A DNA stretch of 64,000 nucleotides. Source: Circinella umbellata. Its lineage: Eukaryota; Mucoromycota; Mucoromycetes; Mucorales; Lichtheimiaceae. Of the stretch, positions 13,417 through 26,486 are shown one piece after another. The DNA lies in assembly GCA_025093555.1 (NCBI GenBank), contig JAIWNF010000002.1:1054001-1118000 (forward strand), read 5' to 3'. Every line of letters begins with the position of its first letter. Positions within the stretch are counted from its first letter, which is position 1. The position numbers and the translations under genes were made by a program. The notes beneath the pieces were generated by a model, which did not search any database, had not been told where the DNA came from, and worked only from the letters and a program-made list of their open reading frames with translations.

Positions 13417-15396
13417 TTAACCACGTTCAACATCATAATCCCATCCAGGAAAATCTTCATTACCACGTTCAAATAAATCCAAAAGTCGTTGGTTCATACT
13501 TCGAAACACTTTTTGTAAACGATATCGAGTTCCAAGATCCAAAATAGGAATATCCGATGGTGATTTAACAAAGTTGGGTAAATAATCATATTCCATTGTA
13601 TCTTCTTTTTCATCTCTATAACCATCTTCTAGTGCAAGTGCGCTGATTTTTTTATTATTGTTGTTAGCATTGTTATTATTGTTGTGGCTGTTGGTGCTAT
13701 GGTGGTGTGCAGAAGAGTGATGAGGTAAATCATTATTACTATTACCACCATGATAATAACGAACATCAGGAGCAGGGGGTGGCACAGTATCTTTACCAAA
13801 TAGCATGGATTCTGTAATGCCATGTTGTTTATAAAAGTTTCGCTCCGAAAAATAAGTTGGATCAATACCAAGGAATCGTGCCAATAATTGAAATGATGCA
13901 GATGGATTAGTTAAAAAGTCTTCAGTTCGTTTGACGAAGATTTGCGACGCCGGAAACTCGTTGAGAAACGGTAGTAAGGCTGTATAATACATGCCTCGTG
14001 CAAGTGAATCGAGTCCTCCTTTATCATCATCGGCACCATTATTGGCTGTTGTAATTATATTTTCACATTCTTCATTAACAGTGCAATTACTATTTGTCGA
14101 TGTTCCTGTAGTTGATTCGCTAAATGGTGGATCACGTGCAGCTAAATATATAACAATAGCAATCATATCTATAATTAGCAAAGTTCGAGTTTTCTTTATG
14201 AATTAAATAATATAATTTTTACCTCGAATCTCATTACTTTCATGGCAACGGACAAACCCTTCCCATCCAGTCGTGGTATGTCCACATTGACGTAATATAT
14301 CAAGTTCAGTTTCCATCATTGTTTCAAATGATGCTGTTTCCGTATCTAACAAATTTCCACTCATACGTTTAGTTAAAATATTTTTTTTAAAAAGAAAACA
14401 TTCGTATATGGTTGTCAATTATTTACCAGTTCCAGAAAAATATTGAGAATAAGCTCGGTCAATTGGATCGCGTAATATAAATACAAGCTATAAATAGACA
14501 TCTAAGTGAGAAGAATGTAATTATTATTATTAAATGAAAATTTCAATTGTAAATTACTTTGACATGTGGTAACAGTTCACGTAATCGACGTGCTGCAATA
14601 TGGCTGCGGTAAAGATATTGAGGAGCATGTTCTCCAGCCACAACAATTTCATTTAATGGGATTTCTTCTTGGAGAGTAGGAAATTGTGAAAGATAGGCTT
14701 CAAACAATGCTTCATCATATTTATCAAATAAGGTGCCTGAGCCTTGATGATCTACAGTCCCAATGACTTGAGGGTGTGTTTGTAAAGTATTAAAGATATA
14801 GGTGGTGCCTGATAATTCACTTCCAGCAAATATGAAGGACGGAATAAGCTTTGCACATGACCGATTATTTGTTGGACATTGTCGAGGATAGTAAACTACA
14901 ATAATATCACGCTTTGTTAGATCATTGAACATTAAATATATACTAATAAAACTTTCTTCTTACGTTTCGGATGACTTGATGTTGCTAATGTTTTACGATT
15001 AAGGTACCCTCGCCATTTTGAGGCCACTCGCCGATTGGTAATAGAAGCAAAAACAGATTCATAATCTCGGACAGAATTTGGTGTACGTATTGGTGAAGTG
15101 ACAATGAGAATGGCACCAATACATATTGCTAGCAATAGAACGATTGCAGCCCGCCAATGAATATAAACTCGACTACGTAATAAACGTGAAAAAGATTGTC
15201 TTTTGTTGCTTGTATTATTAGTATTATCGTTGCTAGAGTGGTGAATAGAGTCTCGTTTTAACATTGGATCAATCATGGAAGCATGATGAATGCTATTGTC
15301 GTTGCTATTGCTGTGATTATTATTACTGCTGTAACGATAATACGCCTGCATGCATTGCCAAGTGAGAAAGAAAATAAAAATAATGAAAATGCTCAC
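13417..15396 (-). CDS. Type II membrane sulfotransferase-like protein, 5 exons
   Basis: Exons, in transcript order, are 14964-15396, 14558-14895, 14427-14487, 14223-14345 and 13417-14141, giving about 559 residues. A short cytosolic N-terminus rich in N/S/H precedes one membrane segment (about 83-101, AAIVLLLAICIGAILIVTS), so the catalytic part should face the Golgi lumen. The sulfotransferase fold is shown by a 5'-PAPS loop, FAGSELSGTTYIF (about 168-179), and the 3'-phosphate motif RDPIDRAYSQY (about 263-273). The loop residue normally Lys (PKSGTT in many families) is Leu here. A low-complexity His/Asn insert lies in the last exon. Intron 1 has a clear CTAAC branch point. The start is uncertain: MQAYYRYSS, 15 codons in, is an alternative. 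The acceptor substrate is unknown. Confidence 0.8.
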
Positions 15397-15817
15397 TCCG
15401 CTTTTTTTCTGGTGTGAACGTCGATCCTCTTTTTATTTGATGTTGTACAAAAATACATAAGATGTTTAACAGGTCTTTTTTGGTTAACACGATTGACATT
15501 GCCATCAAAGTAATGATAAAAAATGTGTTACCAGATCGACGATGTAATATTAATTCGTAATATACATGCACATTATTAGATCATTTGATAAGACATAGAT
15601 ATAGATTATCGAATCCTAGTTTTCGACCAAGTCTTTTATTTTGATAGATAATATATTTATGCTAATAATCAATTCTATATGATGTTATAAGACGAATAAA
15701 TTTGTTGAGGGCATGATTAACTTTGGGGGAGGGATGTTTGAGAGTTGTTTTTAAAGTTATATAAAAAAATATTTTACAAAATATGATTCAAAAAAAAAAA
15801 ACGAGCAAGGTGTTCAT
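15397..15817. other. Spacer between the MDJ1 stop and the sulfotransferase-like start
   Basis: 421 bp between two genes read on the minus strand. It contains the upstream region of the sulfotransferase-like gene and the MDJ1 3' UTR. A minus-strand ORF (15323-15571) overlaps the sulfotransferase exon in another frame and shows no domain. Nothing else supported. Confidence 0.4.
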
Positions 15818-17967
15818 CTACTCCTTATCATTGTTCTTTTTCTTTTGTTCATCTTCATGCGAAAGTTTATCCTTAAGTTTATCAAATGCATGCTTGAAAA
15901 ATCCTTCCTTATTTTCTCCATTCTTACCATCGTCAGTTGGTGGAGGTGTTGAAGGAGGTGGTGTATTGTCGGTCTTATTATCAGTGTTATTTGAAACTAG
16001 CGGATCTTCCTTACGGTAATCTGGATCAACAAGACTAGCATATTTTTCAATAATTTCTCGTTGAGCTCCACGTAATCCTCTACATAAAATTTATTGAATA
16101 TACGGGTTAGTAACAGATATACACTTTAGCTTGATTTTTTTTTTCGTTCCGTATAAATATAGAAAACAAACCTTGGCAATTCCACCTTGAGTGTGACAAT
16201 TTGATCACCTCGAGATGAGCCACGCAATCGTTGAATACCACGACCGCGTAATGCAACGTTATCTCCTGGTTGAGAACCAGAAGGAACTTTCAGTTCCACA
16301 TCACCATCAACGGTAGGAATTCGAATACGACCACCCAACATGGCCTTATAGAATGGAATCTTCGCATCAACAAAGATATCATAGTTTTGTCGTCGGAAAA
16401 CTGATGATGGAATAATCTAAATAGATAATACCTCGTTAAATTAATGTTTTATTTAAAGAAAATAAGAACATCACAATATACTTACATTTAAATTGACAAA
16501 GAGGTCACCCGTTGGACCTTGACCCTTGATAGGTGCATCACCTTCACCTGGAACACGAATACGAGAATTCTGATCCACGCCCGGTGGTACATTGACTTGA
16601 ACCGTTTTCCGTTCTCGTACCTTACCCACACTGTCACAAGTTCGACATCCAGCACCTGGAGGAATAGATGAACCCGTGCCACCGCACGATGTACATGTCG
16701 TTTGCATATGGAATCCTCCCATACTTACAGTTTGAACACCGGAACCACGACATACACCGCACGTTTCTTTTTGTTTACCAGATTGCATACCACTGCCATG
16801 ACAAGTTGTACATTTGGTAACTCGATCCACTGTGACATATTTCGTAATACCTTTGACAGCTTCCATAAATGTAATTGTTAATGGGGTCTAAAATATATAT
16901 TTATCCACGAAAGTTAACTTAGTATTTCTTTCTTTCTTATCTAAATTTTGAGAAATCCTTTTCATGAAACAAACCTGAATATCTTCACCCGGAACATTGC
17001 GGAATGGTTCACCTCCCATACCACCAGATCCACCACCGAATCCTCCGCTAAATCCACCACCAAAGAATTGACTGAAAATATCATTTGGATCAAATCCTCC
17101 AGGGAAACCTTGTCCACCTCCAAATCCTCCCGGTCCTCCCGGTCCTCCAGCACCGGCGGCACCTTCAAAACCAAAACCAAATTGATCGTATTGTTTGCGC
17201 TTTTGTTCATCAGACAAGATTTCGTAGGCTTCTTGAATTTGTACAAACTTTTCACGGGAATCTTTTTCCTTATTGGTATCAGGATGATATTTTTTGGCCA
17301 GCTAAAAATTTAAATTATGATTAGAAAGAGTCAATAAACTTTTTATTTTATTTACGCCTGATGTACGTATATGAAGGGAAAGAGAATAATGTATATAACG
17401 AACCGCATAATACGCCTTTTTAATATCACCTTGAGATGCTGTCTTGCCTACACCCAGTACTTCGTATGGGTCACGTTTAGAAGCCTGTGGAGCTATTAAT
17501 TATATTCAGAATTAGTTTTTCCATATTTTATTTCTTCATTTCGTGATCGATCGTTTTTTTTTATTTATTTTACCTGTTGCGTGGAAACAACGCTAAAGAG
17601 ATAATATATTATTTATTAATATTATTTATTGACATAAATAAAAAAAAATAGCCGTGATCTCTATAATACAATGATTTTTTATTTATTTACCTTTTGTCGT
17701 TCAATACTTGGAATGGAACCCCAAGCTGCTTTATTACCTATAGGTAATGTTCGTTTTGAGTACAATTGGAATTTAGGAAAAATAAATAAACGCGCCGATC
17801 GTTTTTAATAGTAATAAATAGATCTTACTTTTGACAGTATAAATGAATCGACGCGTTGCAGGTCGTTTAGCATGAGCCGCTAACTTTGATTTCAAACTAC
17901 CATTAATGCTTTCAATAGTAGCAGCATGAATGCCTGCTGTTCTCCAAGCTGCTCGTGACAGCACCAT
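15818..17967 (-). CDS. MDJ1: Mitochondrial type I DnaJ co-chaperone (Mdj1-like), 8 exons
   Basis: Partner of mitochondrial Hsp70 in matrix protein folding. Exons in transcript order: 17829-17967, 17691-17737, 17574-17592 (19 nt), 17404-17492, 16975-17301, 16486-16887, 16172-16416 and 15818-16079, giving 509 residues. The N-terminus [14 protein letters not shown] is an Arg-rich presequence, and RCFHATG follows near the likely cleavage region. The J domain has DPYEVLGV and AKKYHPDTN with the HPD motif. A long Gly/Phe region follows, then four CxxCxGxG-type repeats ([32 protein letters not shown], the last one degenerate) and the C-terminal substrate domain. The tail is P/T/K-rich. The donor after exon 4 is GTTCGT, a form seen again in DCP1. 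Confidence 0.95.
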
Positions 17968-20900
17968 GTGTTATAAAATAATATGTTAGGGTGTGTTGAA
18001 AATTGGAAGTTAGTCTGGGTCAACCCCACTTTAGTTTCTCTCATGAATTGTGACTTAAAAATTTGAGTCAAATGCGGCCGAACTGTTCCGCTTTCCCGAA
18101 CATTCTGGATTTTCATTTAGAGGTTTCAGTTATTGATATGTCCAATCATCTGGTAAAGGTTTGCTTAAGCTATACACTTTAATACAACAATGAACTGAAT
18201 AAGAATTTCCAAAAATAGAGATTTAAAGACGCTGCTTTTGCTCAATGAGAAGAAAAAGAAACATGATTGTGCGAGGGAAAGGAATATATTGTATTAATAC
18301 TTTAATAATATTATAATTATATTTTCAAATGATCAGAAAGTACGTGCCCATTATATATATCAAATAATAGATACAGGAATTAAAAGAAAGAACATTAATA
18401 GAAAGATGGTGGTTTATAAAACTATGATCATGAAGCTATATAATAACTACCCAAAATCAAGTCTGTTAAAAAAAGGCTACATAGGAAGAATTACAAGAAA
18501 AATAGAGTAAAGAATTTAATTTTATGATTGTATACAGTTAAGCTATCGTCTCTCAAAAGCGTTGAAGCAAATTGTACGTATCAGAAGAACGTGTATCAAT
18601 TTGGTCCCGTCTCTGTTTAACGGGCTATAATTTATTGACCCCATTTGCCATGAAAAATGGTCAACATGATTGCATATATCTCCTATATCAAACTGTTATT
18701 TTAGAGCCGGATTCTATATCTAAAAATAAATTGATAGAAACACCATTTATATATACGGTTAAACAGAGGCTTACTAAGCTACTAAAGTAGCTTAAAGGTT
18801 TCTAATATATTTACAACAAATGACAGAACATACTATTATTACGTATTTGCGTCCTCCATGATCAATGTTACTCTGCTGTCATCAATGTTAGAAGCTCTTG
18901 AACACGAATAATTATTCTCCTAATTTAAATCTGTACTTAATCATGTGATAATATGCTGAAACTCACCATCGATGTGGTTAAGAAAAAGCATTATAAAACG
19001 AAAGGTCTGTCCGTCATAACCTAGTACAAATTTATTTCTCTCACTATGACCTATTCTTCAATAGTTCACCTACGTATAAACACGAGATCACTCCAGTATC
19101 CGGAATCTTTCAAAAACAAATCAAATACCTTCTCTCTCTCATGGATTTGGATATATCTACTTGGAGCGGACTGATGTCAATAAACTCTTCAGAGTTACAT
19201 ACGTATTTTACAGTTAGTAAACTGAGCTGCCAATTTATTACAAATATATTTATTTCAATTTCTTGGAACTAGGAAGTGCCGCATTGCATATATCAAAATC
19301 AGAAACATGATCTAATAGATAGGAACTTTATCTATACTGGTGTCAATACTTCATATAAAGTTACTTGAAGCGCGACCTCTTGCCCAAAATTTAACTGTAT
19401 ATTTTACAAAGTCAAGTCCGCATACGAAGAAAATAGTTTTTTATAAATAAAAATCTGCGCAAGTTCACGGCACCGAATGCTTATTCGAACAGACTGCAAA
19501 TTAATTGTTTTTATCTTCAGAATCACCACAACTTACCCTTGTATATTTTATGAATAGCCGTCTGGATGGTCAAAAAAATCGAAGTATTTTTCAACTCATG
19601 CAAGAGTAGTACCTGTATGTCGAATTTCAGAACAGTGAGCCTCGAGGACTGCTCTTTGTTTCTAACAAAAAACATTATCCTGATCGATTGATGCATTATG
19701 ATCAAGGCCATGGTATCTCAGTATGAATGCTTTTTTAGACGACGAAATAGCAGAAAAAAGATCACTAGAGCTTTGTGATAATTTACGCAACTATCAAGCG
19801 CTAGCAAGCTTGACAGCATCAGCGTTTTCACCTAGAGATTGTTAGCACAGGAATAATGAACCAGCTGCAGATTGTTAAAAAAATCATTGCAAAAGTTATA
19901 TACCAGCTGGGTAAATAAAGAAGGCTCAAGTATTAAATCTCGATCTTTTACAATGTTTCATGATGTTAGGCTGTTCCTGGTATATATATAAAACAAAGTA
20001 ATATGATCACAAGTATAAACATATTGTCAATAAAAATAAAGAGGTAGTGAAGCCCAGATCAACAGAATTTGAAGATTTTAACCTCTTAAATGACGTATCA
20101 TAGAAAAAACAGTATTTGGGATAATGGGATTCACGATTCTTGCATATCAATAACATACGTAAATCATGGATATTTATTTCATAATAATCTCATACATGCT
20201 ATAATCAGTATTTGTCAAAGAGTCGTTGAATAAAATAATGAAATGTAATAATAAACAACAGCATAAATATTGAAACAATGGAAATAAATGATCAGGGACC
20301 TGGTTTCTACTATAAAGCCACTTCTAATAAATGAGTCTGTGCGTAACCCCACATTTTATGTTTCCGCTCTTCGGCCATTAGTTGTGTGTATTTGTTATTA
20401 CACATCTCGACGTGGGTCTCTTTTCTCCTCAATAATTTGATCGGAAAACCTGGAGTACTATAGTTTGTACGACACAGTATGAAAAATAAAAATCTCCAAT
20501 CTCTTCTTTTTTCTGGCAGCCGAAAAAATACTACTCTTTTGATGGGTTACTGTTATTAACAACTAGATCATGGAATAGCAATATCAACGGCTCTCTTAAA
20601 TGTAATATATTGATATTACTATACAAATAGTAGTTTTTGACAGATAAAAGTAGAAAGTATGGCATATAATATACCAGTAAAAAATAGATCAGGCGAATAT
20701 AGCTATAACATACCTAACCCTTGGAAACAAAGTTTATATACAAATAAATTGGAATAATCAAAAATCACATTGTTTTACGAAAAGCTGTTATCGGGAAAGG
20801 AAAAATCCAGTTTGACTTTTGTCAGCAGCAATCAAAATCCGGAACTTATTTGATCTCCACCTTTTTTTTATATCTCTCTCCACTTCCCCGTATCACATGG

Positions 20901-21019
20901 GAATGTGTCACCATTAAAGCGTACCTTTTTATCATTATACTTTTCTTTTCTTCTTTTTCTTTCATACCCCTTCTTCTGTCTTTTCTTCATTGACACTAAT
21001 TCCTTTTATTTTCTAAGCC
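17968..21019. other. Gene-poor AT-rich region (3 kb)
   Basis: No ORF with a recognisable domain was found on either strand; the short ones (for example 18572-18790 plus, 19523-19711 minus) lack credible splice partners. The distal part ends in a CT-rich promoter tract of the carrier gene. The left part contains the MDJ1 promoter. No terminal repeats or tRNA-like boxes were recognised. Confidence 0.4.
20938..21010 (+). promoter_or_regulatory. CT-rich core promoter tract of the carrier gene
   Basis: A pyrimidine-rich block (TTTTCTTTTCTTCTTTTTCT and similar) lies directly before the ATG of the peroxisomal carrier gene. Such CT tracts are a known feature of highly expressed filamentous-fungal promoters near the transcription start. 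Assigned by composition and position only. Confidence 0.45.
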
Positions 21020-22560
21020 ATGTCTGATAACGTTGCTCATGCTCTTTCTGGTAATTAGAAATATTTTTTTCTTTTATTTTTAAATATTAATACCATATAA
21101 CGTATAAGAAAAAGGAAGTTAAACTTTCTTCCTTCTTTTCGTCGCAATGGTTCTAAATGAAATCATTTTGAATTACGACTATAGGTGCCGGTGGTGGTAT
21201 TGTCTCCATGGCATTGACTTACCCTTTGGTTTCCATTAGCAGTCGTCTTCAAGTTCAAAAGAACGATGACAGCAACGATGCTTATAAGGTAATTTGAATC
21301 GATTGACTAGCACTAAATTCAAGTATACGTGTATATACAGTTTCAGTTCCTGTAGAAAAAAATTATCTATGAACTTTTTAGCTTATCAATGAATTTGTTA
21401 TAGAACACTGTCGATGCTTTTGTCAAGATTCTTGCAAAGGAAGGTCCCCGTGGCTTATATTCGTAAGTTATTACACAACTACGCCGGATTATATTGAATA
21501 TATATAATTTTAACATATCATCGTGGTTTATAATAGTGGTTTGAGCTCAGGTATCTTTGGTATTGCTATCACTAACGGTAAGAATGAACCTTTACGAGAA
21601 AGATATTGTAGTGTGTGAGAGTGAAAAAGAAACAATAGATTTTAATAAGTTTTATTTCATTAGGTGTTTACTACTACTGTTACGAAGCTGTTAAAGCCAT
21701 TTTCGAAAAGGCCAAGGGTCAAGGTAAGCCCATGTCTACTCCAGAATCTATGCTTGCTGGCGCACTTGCTGGATCAGCTGTTGTTTTTGCTACCAATCCT
21801 ATCTGGACTGTTAACGTAAGTTTATTTTTTATTTGAAAAATGAAAAAGAGGAAGGAGAAAACGAAAATAAGAGGTGAATAGAATCAAGAATCAAAAGTAT
21901 AAGGTAAATTAATGACTTTTATTTGATCTCAAATTAGACCCGTCTTACTGTCCGTAAGGGTGTCGAAGGCAAGAAGCCTAATGCTTTGAGTGTCTTCCTC
22001 AGTATCTTGAAAAACGAGGGTATTGCTGGTCTTTATTCTGGTGTCATGGCAGCATTGGTTCTTGTCATTAATCCTATCATTCAATACACTGTCTTTGAAC
22101 AATTGAAGAACAAGATCGCCAAAACCAAAGAATTATCTAACTTTGATTTCTTCTTGTTGGGTGCTTTCAGTAAGCTTTGCGCTACTGGTATCACTTATCC
22201 TTACATGTGAGTTTCGGGAAGATTGATAAGCAAATCCAATTATGGTAAAATCTATCATTCATCAATATGTGTAAAACTCATTTATACCATTACATATATA
22301 AATTATTTAGTGTTATCAAGTCCCGTATGCAAGTAAGCCAAAACAGTGAAGATAGATATACTTCTATCTGGGATGGATTCAAGAAAATCATTGCCAGCGA
22401 AGGTGTTGGTGGTTTGTACAAGGGTATCAGTTCCAAGATTACTCAAAGTATCTTGACTGCTGCTTTCCTTTTCATGGCAAAGGAAATGCTTTTCGATTGG
22501 GCTGTTTGGGCTCTTGTGCTTACTGGTGCCCGTAAAGCCAAGATTGCTGGCAAAGCTTAA
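21020..22560 (+). CDS. PMP47: Peroxisomal adenine nucleotide carrier (PMP47/ANT1 type), 7 exons
   Basis: A solute carrier that exchanges ATP for AMP across the peroxisomal membrane, supporting fatty-acid activation. Exons 21020-21050, 21185-21288, 21404-21462, 21537-21577, 21664-21815, 21938-22206 and 22311-22560 give 301 residues, the usual size of this family. Three tandem carrier repeats are visible, with signature segments YPLVSISSRLQV, NPIWTVNTRLTV and YPYIVIKSRMQV. The acidic residue of the canonical PxD/E motif is missing in all three, a known trait of the peroxisomal ANT1/PMP47 branch. Each repeat also has a GLYSG or GLYKG element before its even-numbered helix. All introns are GT-AG; exon 4 is only 41 nt. 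Confidence 0.93.
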
Positions 22561-23463
22561 ATAATTTTTAGAGAGTTGAATCAACTAGGAAAAAATATTC
22601 ATTATTATTAGTATTCTTATTATTCCATTCCATTCCATTCTATCCTTTTTTTTATATATTTTAAACGTTACTATTATAATTTTACTCTCTTCAACCTTTT
22701 TCACTCCCTCACACGTTTATCTTTATATCTTGTATTTTTTGCTTTAAAGAACCTATACAGCAAAGTTCTTTTTCAAACAATATGGCAGAATAAAAAAAAA
22801 TTGTATGTATATATAAATATAAGAAATATCTCTGTAGTCATCATTTCACCAGTAATTAATCGTGACAAAGTAATAATGATTAGATGCATCTTTTATTGTG
22901 ACCAATGATTGTTTGTTATTAAATAGTGAGTATACTTTTTTGATACACACAATTCAACGCTGTACTACTTTATAAAACTACTAACAATTTCGGCAAAAAT
23001 ATATGATTATGATTATTTCTCACGTAATGTCAAATGCTGTGAACCTCACTTTTATTTTCGATTTCCCACTCATATGTCACTAGAAGATTGATCTACTGTG
23101 CATTTTTTTTAAGAAAAAGGATTATAAATCATGAACAAAACAGCTTCATACAAAGATACATATTCAGTGCCGTAAGGTAGTTTTACATAAAAAATAGAAA
23201 AAGGTGCAATTACATATAAAGCCCATTGAATTTTCGCAATTTTATATTAACAGAAAACCTTGCTAGGCATGTAATAAAATATCTGCTGTCATGACTATAT
23301 TAATATCGTGGTGATTTTTTCTAATACAGAAGTATTGCTGCTGAAAAATGTGATAAATATATTCTTTAGCTTATCAGCACTGTTGTAATACAAAAGTGAA
23401 ACGAAGTGTACATATGTATTAAAAAATAACAAAAACGAAATAAGTAAAAGTCAATTTATTAAT
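22561..23463. other. Convergent spacer between carrier and GH12 genes
   Basis: About 0.9 kb, tail to tail, holding both 3' UTRs. It includes a TTCCATTCCATTCCATTC short tandem repeat at about 22622-22641 and AT-rich filler. No ORF of interest. Confidence 0.5.
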
Positions 23464-24319
23464 TTATTTCACTGTTACAGTATAAGCAGTAGTTTCAAAT
23501 ACTGCATTGCTTCCAATAAATGGTTCAGTACCAGCCTATACATGTATATAATTTGGATGAGAAGATTATTTTTAATGAAAATTTTCTACTAATAGCAGTC
23601 TTTAAATTATATATAATCCAATCATTAACTATTCATAATTATCAATATGCACATACCTGAATATCTCGCAAATATTGTGAACCAGCAATATATCCACTTT
23701 TCACCAAATGTTGCAAAAATGGTAAAGCATCACTTGAAAGTTTTTCAATAGTATTTCCAGCAATAAAACTATATACTGTTTGTGATCCATTACTACCTTC
23801 ATACAATTTCCAGCTGGTACCACCATAATCAAATGTACCAACTTGATTTCCCAATGGTCCCGCACCACCGATAGCTGCAAGCCAAATCATGATCTCAAAT
23901 TCCAGGTCCCCATCCACTGTTGGGGCTGTCCAGAGATCAAAGGCCACATCTGTAATCAAATTATCACCCTTGTAGGTCCAATTCCATTTGAATGGAATGC
24001 TTGAAATACTTGAGAGTTGTTTGGGTTTGACCGCCAATGGCTTATACTTGGCATTTGGATACGTCTTGACATCATATTTTGTACCATCCCAACTCCAGGC
24101 GGAGCTCCATGCAAGTTCGTTATTATTCAATCCTTTGATTTGTGTGCACTGAGAACCTGTACCTTTATCTTGGTTCCATGCATTGTTATAAACAATATAG
24201 TCACCAATTTCTTCAGTATCCCATTGGCCACAAAGTTCGGTTGCACGCTTGGTTGTTGGTAATGCAAATGTTGCGGTTGATGCAAGAAGTAATGCAGAAG
24301 TAATTGATGCCCACTTCAT
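23464..24319 (-). CDS. Secreted GH12 endoglucanase / xyloglucanase, 2 exons
   Basis: Family 12 glycoside hydrolase that cleaves beta-1,4-glucan or xyloglucan outside the cell. Exon 1 is 23657-24319 and exon 2 is 23464-23535, joined through ATT CAG|GCT GGT ACT, giving 244 residues. Residues 1-19 (MKWASITSALLLASTATFA) form a signal peptide; a KR at 24-25 could be a Kex2 site. The fold signature starts at CGQWD...YNNAW. The nucleophile is the Glu of FEIMIWLA (about E142) and the acid/base the Glu of GTEPF (about E225). QYLRDIQAGTEPF matches the classic GH12 C-terminal block. An in-frame ATG lies 63 codons upstream (24508), but the internal Met heads a proper signal peptide and is preferred. Confidence 0.93.
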
Positions 24320-25797
24320 TTTTATGTCAGTGTTCAGTGATAACAATAATAAAAGGAAAGGAACGGGGAGTAGCAAAAGAATGAAAGAGCAGCCTTTTGG
24401 TTTGAGATGATATGGAGATAATTCAAAATCGATGTTTGCAATATGTGGGTTTATATATACCATTTTTCTTACCTGTAACAATGTACGCTGTTGTACAAAA
24501 TATATCATGATCCGCGGCCTATGCTACATTGCTATTGAGCATATAGATGGAATACATCAATTGAGCTGTCATTTATTTAATTAATTATCTATTCAACTAC
24601 CGGTGTTTATGTGTGCTGTATAGGAGTTTTTTACTTGTCAAGAAAAAAAATGGAACAGTGGTAATATTAAGGAAAGTTCATAGAAATACATAATCCCGGA
24701 AATTTTTTTTTTAAAAAAGAATTAACAACTTATTAGATAGTTACACTAAAAGAACATAATCAAAATGAATTCTAGATATCAATAAAAGAAAACTGCAAAG
24801 CTATAATAAACATATAGATACCATAAATAGAAAAGGCTAATTATGGGTAATATCCCCTCCTATATTAATTATATAGCTTTTTTTCTACGGAATTTACAAA
24901 ACCAAAATTTCCCGTTCTCGCGAGTCGTGTCCTTGTATCAAATGTTGCTAAATATAATATATAATAGACCATGTTTCTATATCTTAAACAGTGGTCTTTA
25001 TTTTTTGAACTTTTGTTATCACTGTAGCAGTATACAACTAATATGTAACTCTAAAATTTTTATGACTACTGATAATATCTTATTTATTGCCAAGTTACAA
25101 ATGATATAAAGCAAGTAGATATATCTACTTATACTCTAGCTTTAGTGACTCCTATTGATAAATTTACCGAAGTAGTGAGACATATATATAACTAATATTA
25201 TATAACATAGTGAAAATGTAAGGGAGATACATACGTGTATGCTACCAGATGTGCTTATTCGAACAAAAGCTGACATATATATATCTAGGACAATGACACA
25301 AATTTGCAAAATATTATTACAACATATATTATAATAACAAAGCCGCCTTATAGCCCCTTTTAATTTACACTTGAATAGATATACATATAATGTAAATACC
25401 ATTATATAGCTGTACTAATAAAAAGAGCCGAAAGTAGGAATTAATAGTGCTCTATTTATTGATCGAGGAGTGTTGAGCACTAAATAAAAGTCGTTTTTTT
25501 TGCCTGTGTACTAAGGACTTGTCATCGTATGAATTTTAACAACGAAGTTTATGACTAAACTATTCTCACTGGTGTACCAATTAATAGTTAGTTTTTTAGG
25601 GCTCTTATAATATTGTTATTAACAATACTTACCTCTTGAGCTTGATGCTGCATTATGTTAAAAATTGTGCCCGCCAAAGTCACAAAATCGATCATAGTTT
25701 GCGGGCTCTGTAACTTAAACTGACAGAGAGACTCACCTTTTGTTTCTCACTTAATACAATCTACTATACACACCTTTTTTAATCATATAATACAAAA
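24320..25797. other. Intergenic region between GH12 and the U2B''-like gene
   Basis: Head-to-head interval of 1.5 kb. The GH12 promoter part holds an AC/GT-poor, T-rich leader. A T-run followed by an A-run (24700-24718) can form a short hairpin. Short ORFs on both strands (24843-25109, 25142-25402) are Ile/Tyr/Phe-rich translations of AT-rich DNA and are not supported as genes. Confidence 0.4.
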
Positions 25798-26486
25798 ATG
25801 AGTGATACAGAACCAAGTCAAACATTATATTTACAAAACTTACCAGACAAAGTTAACATGGAAGGCAAGCGATGAAGCAACGAAAAGAAAAAAAAAACAG
25901 ATCTTTTGACATCCAAAGAAAATAAAATTAAAGGTTTATTTTTTTTAACACGATCAACAATCAATTTATTTACAAAAAATAGAGCTTCGAGCATCACTTT
26001 ACCATTTATTCGTAACATATGGCATGATTTTGGAGATTGTTACCAAAAAAGCTAATGAAATGCGTGAACAAGCCTTTGTTGTATATGAAGATGTAGTATC
26101 AGCAACAGCAGCAAAACGCGCGCTCGATGGATTCGCTTTTTATGACAGACCATTGGTAATGTGTATACGCTACAGAAGATCGCGTTTACTATATAAATGA
26201 AGAGATTATTTTTAGAAGCAATATTGAATTCAATGTAAATATAATATTAACTCTCACCATGCGGATATATTAGAAAATCGATTATGCTAAAACTAAATCG
26301 TATGCAGTAGCCAAGTTGGATGGAACATATCGAATGCAATCATTGGATAGTAATAAGAAAGCATCAAGCGGTTCAAACAAAGTGATGAAACGTGAACCAG
26401 CAGGAGAAGATGAAGATGGTCGACCATCAAAGATGGTACGGAGAGAACCTAGTGAAAGTGAGGATGATGACGAAGATGATGAATAA
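25798..26486 (+). CDS. U2 snRNP B''/U1A-family RNA-binding protein with a GC-AG intron, 3 exons
   Basis: A spliceosomal RRM protein that binds U1 or U2 snRNA stem-loops. Exons 25798-25864, 25983-26155 and 26274-26486 give 150 residues. RNP2 is LYLQNLP (about 10-16) and RNP1 is MREQAFVVY. The body ELRASLYHLFVTYGMILEI...SATAAKRALDGFAFYDRPLKIDYAKTKS is characteristic of U1A/U2B''. Only this N-terminal RRM is present, followed by a charged tail (KREPAGEDEDGRPSK..) ending in an Asp/Glu run. Its short size favours U2B'' (Msl1) over U1A. The first intron starts GCAAGC: the frame requires ATG GAA G|AG CTT, and no GT donor gives this product. Followed 336 bp downstream by RPB3 in the same direction. 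Confidence 0.9.

Noticed and set aside
14182..14418. ORFs starting at in-frame ATGs within the sulfotransferase-like locus
   Set aside because: Those ATGs lie in introns; phase and the motifs RDPIDRAYSQY and AARDPPF show the sequence belongs to one spliced gene.
24320..24508. Upstream ATG extending the GH12 protein by 63 residues
   Set aside because: The extension would bury the signal peptide that begins at the internal Met; the short form matches GH12 length.
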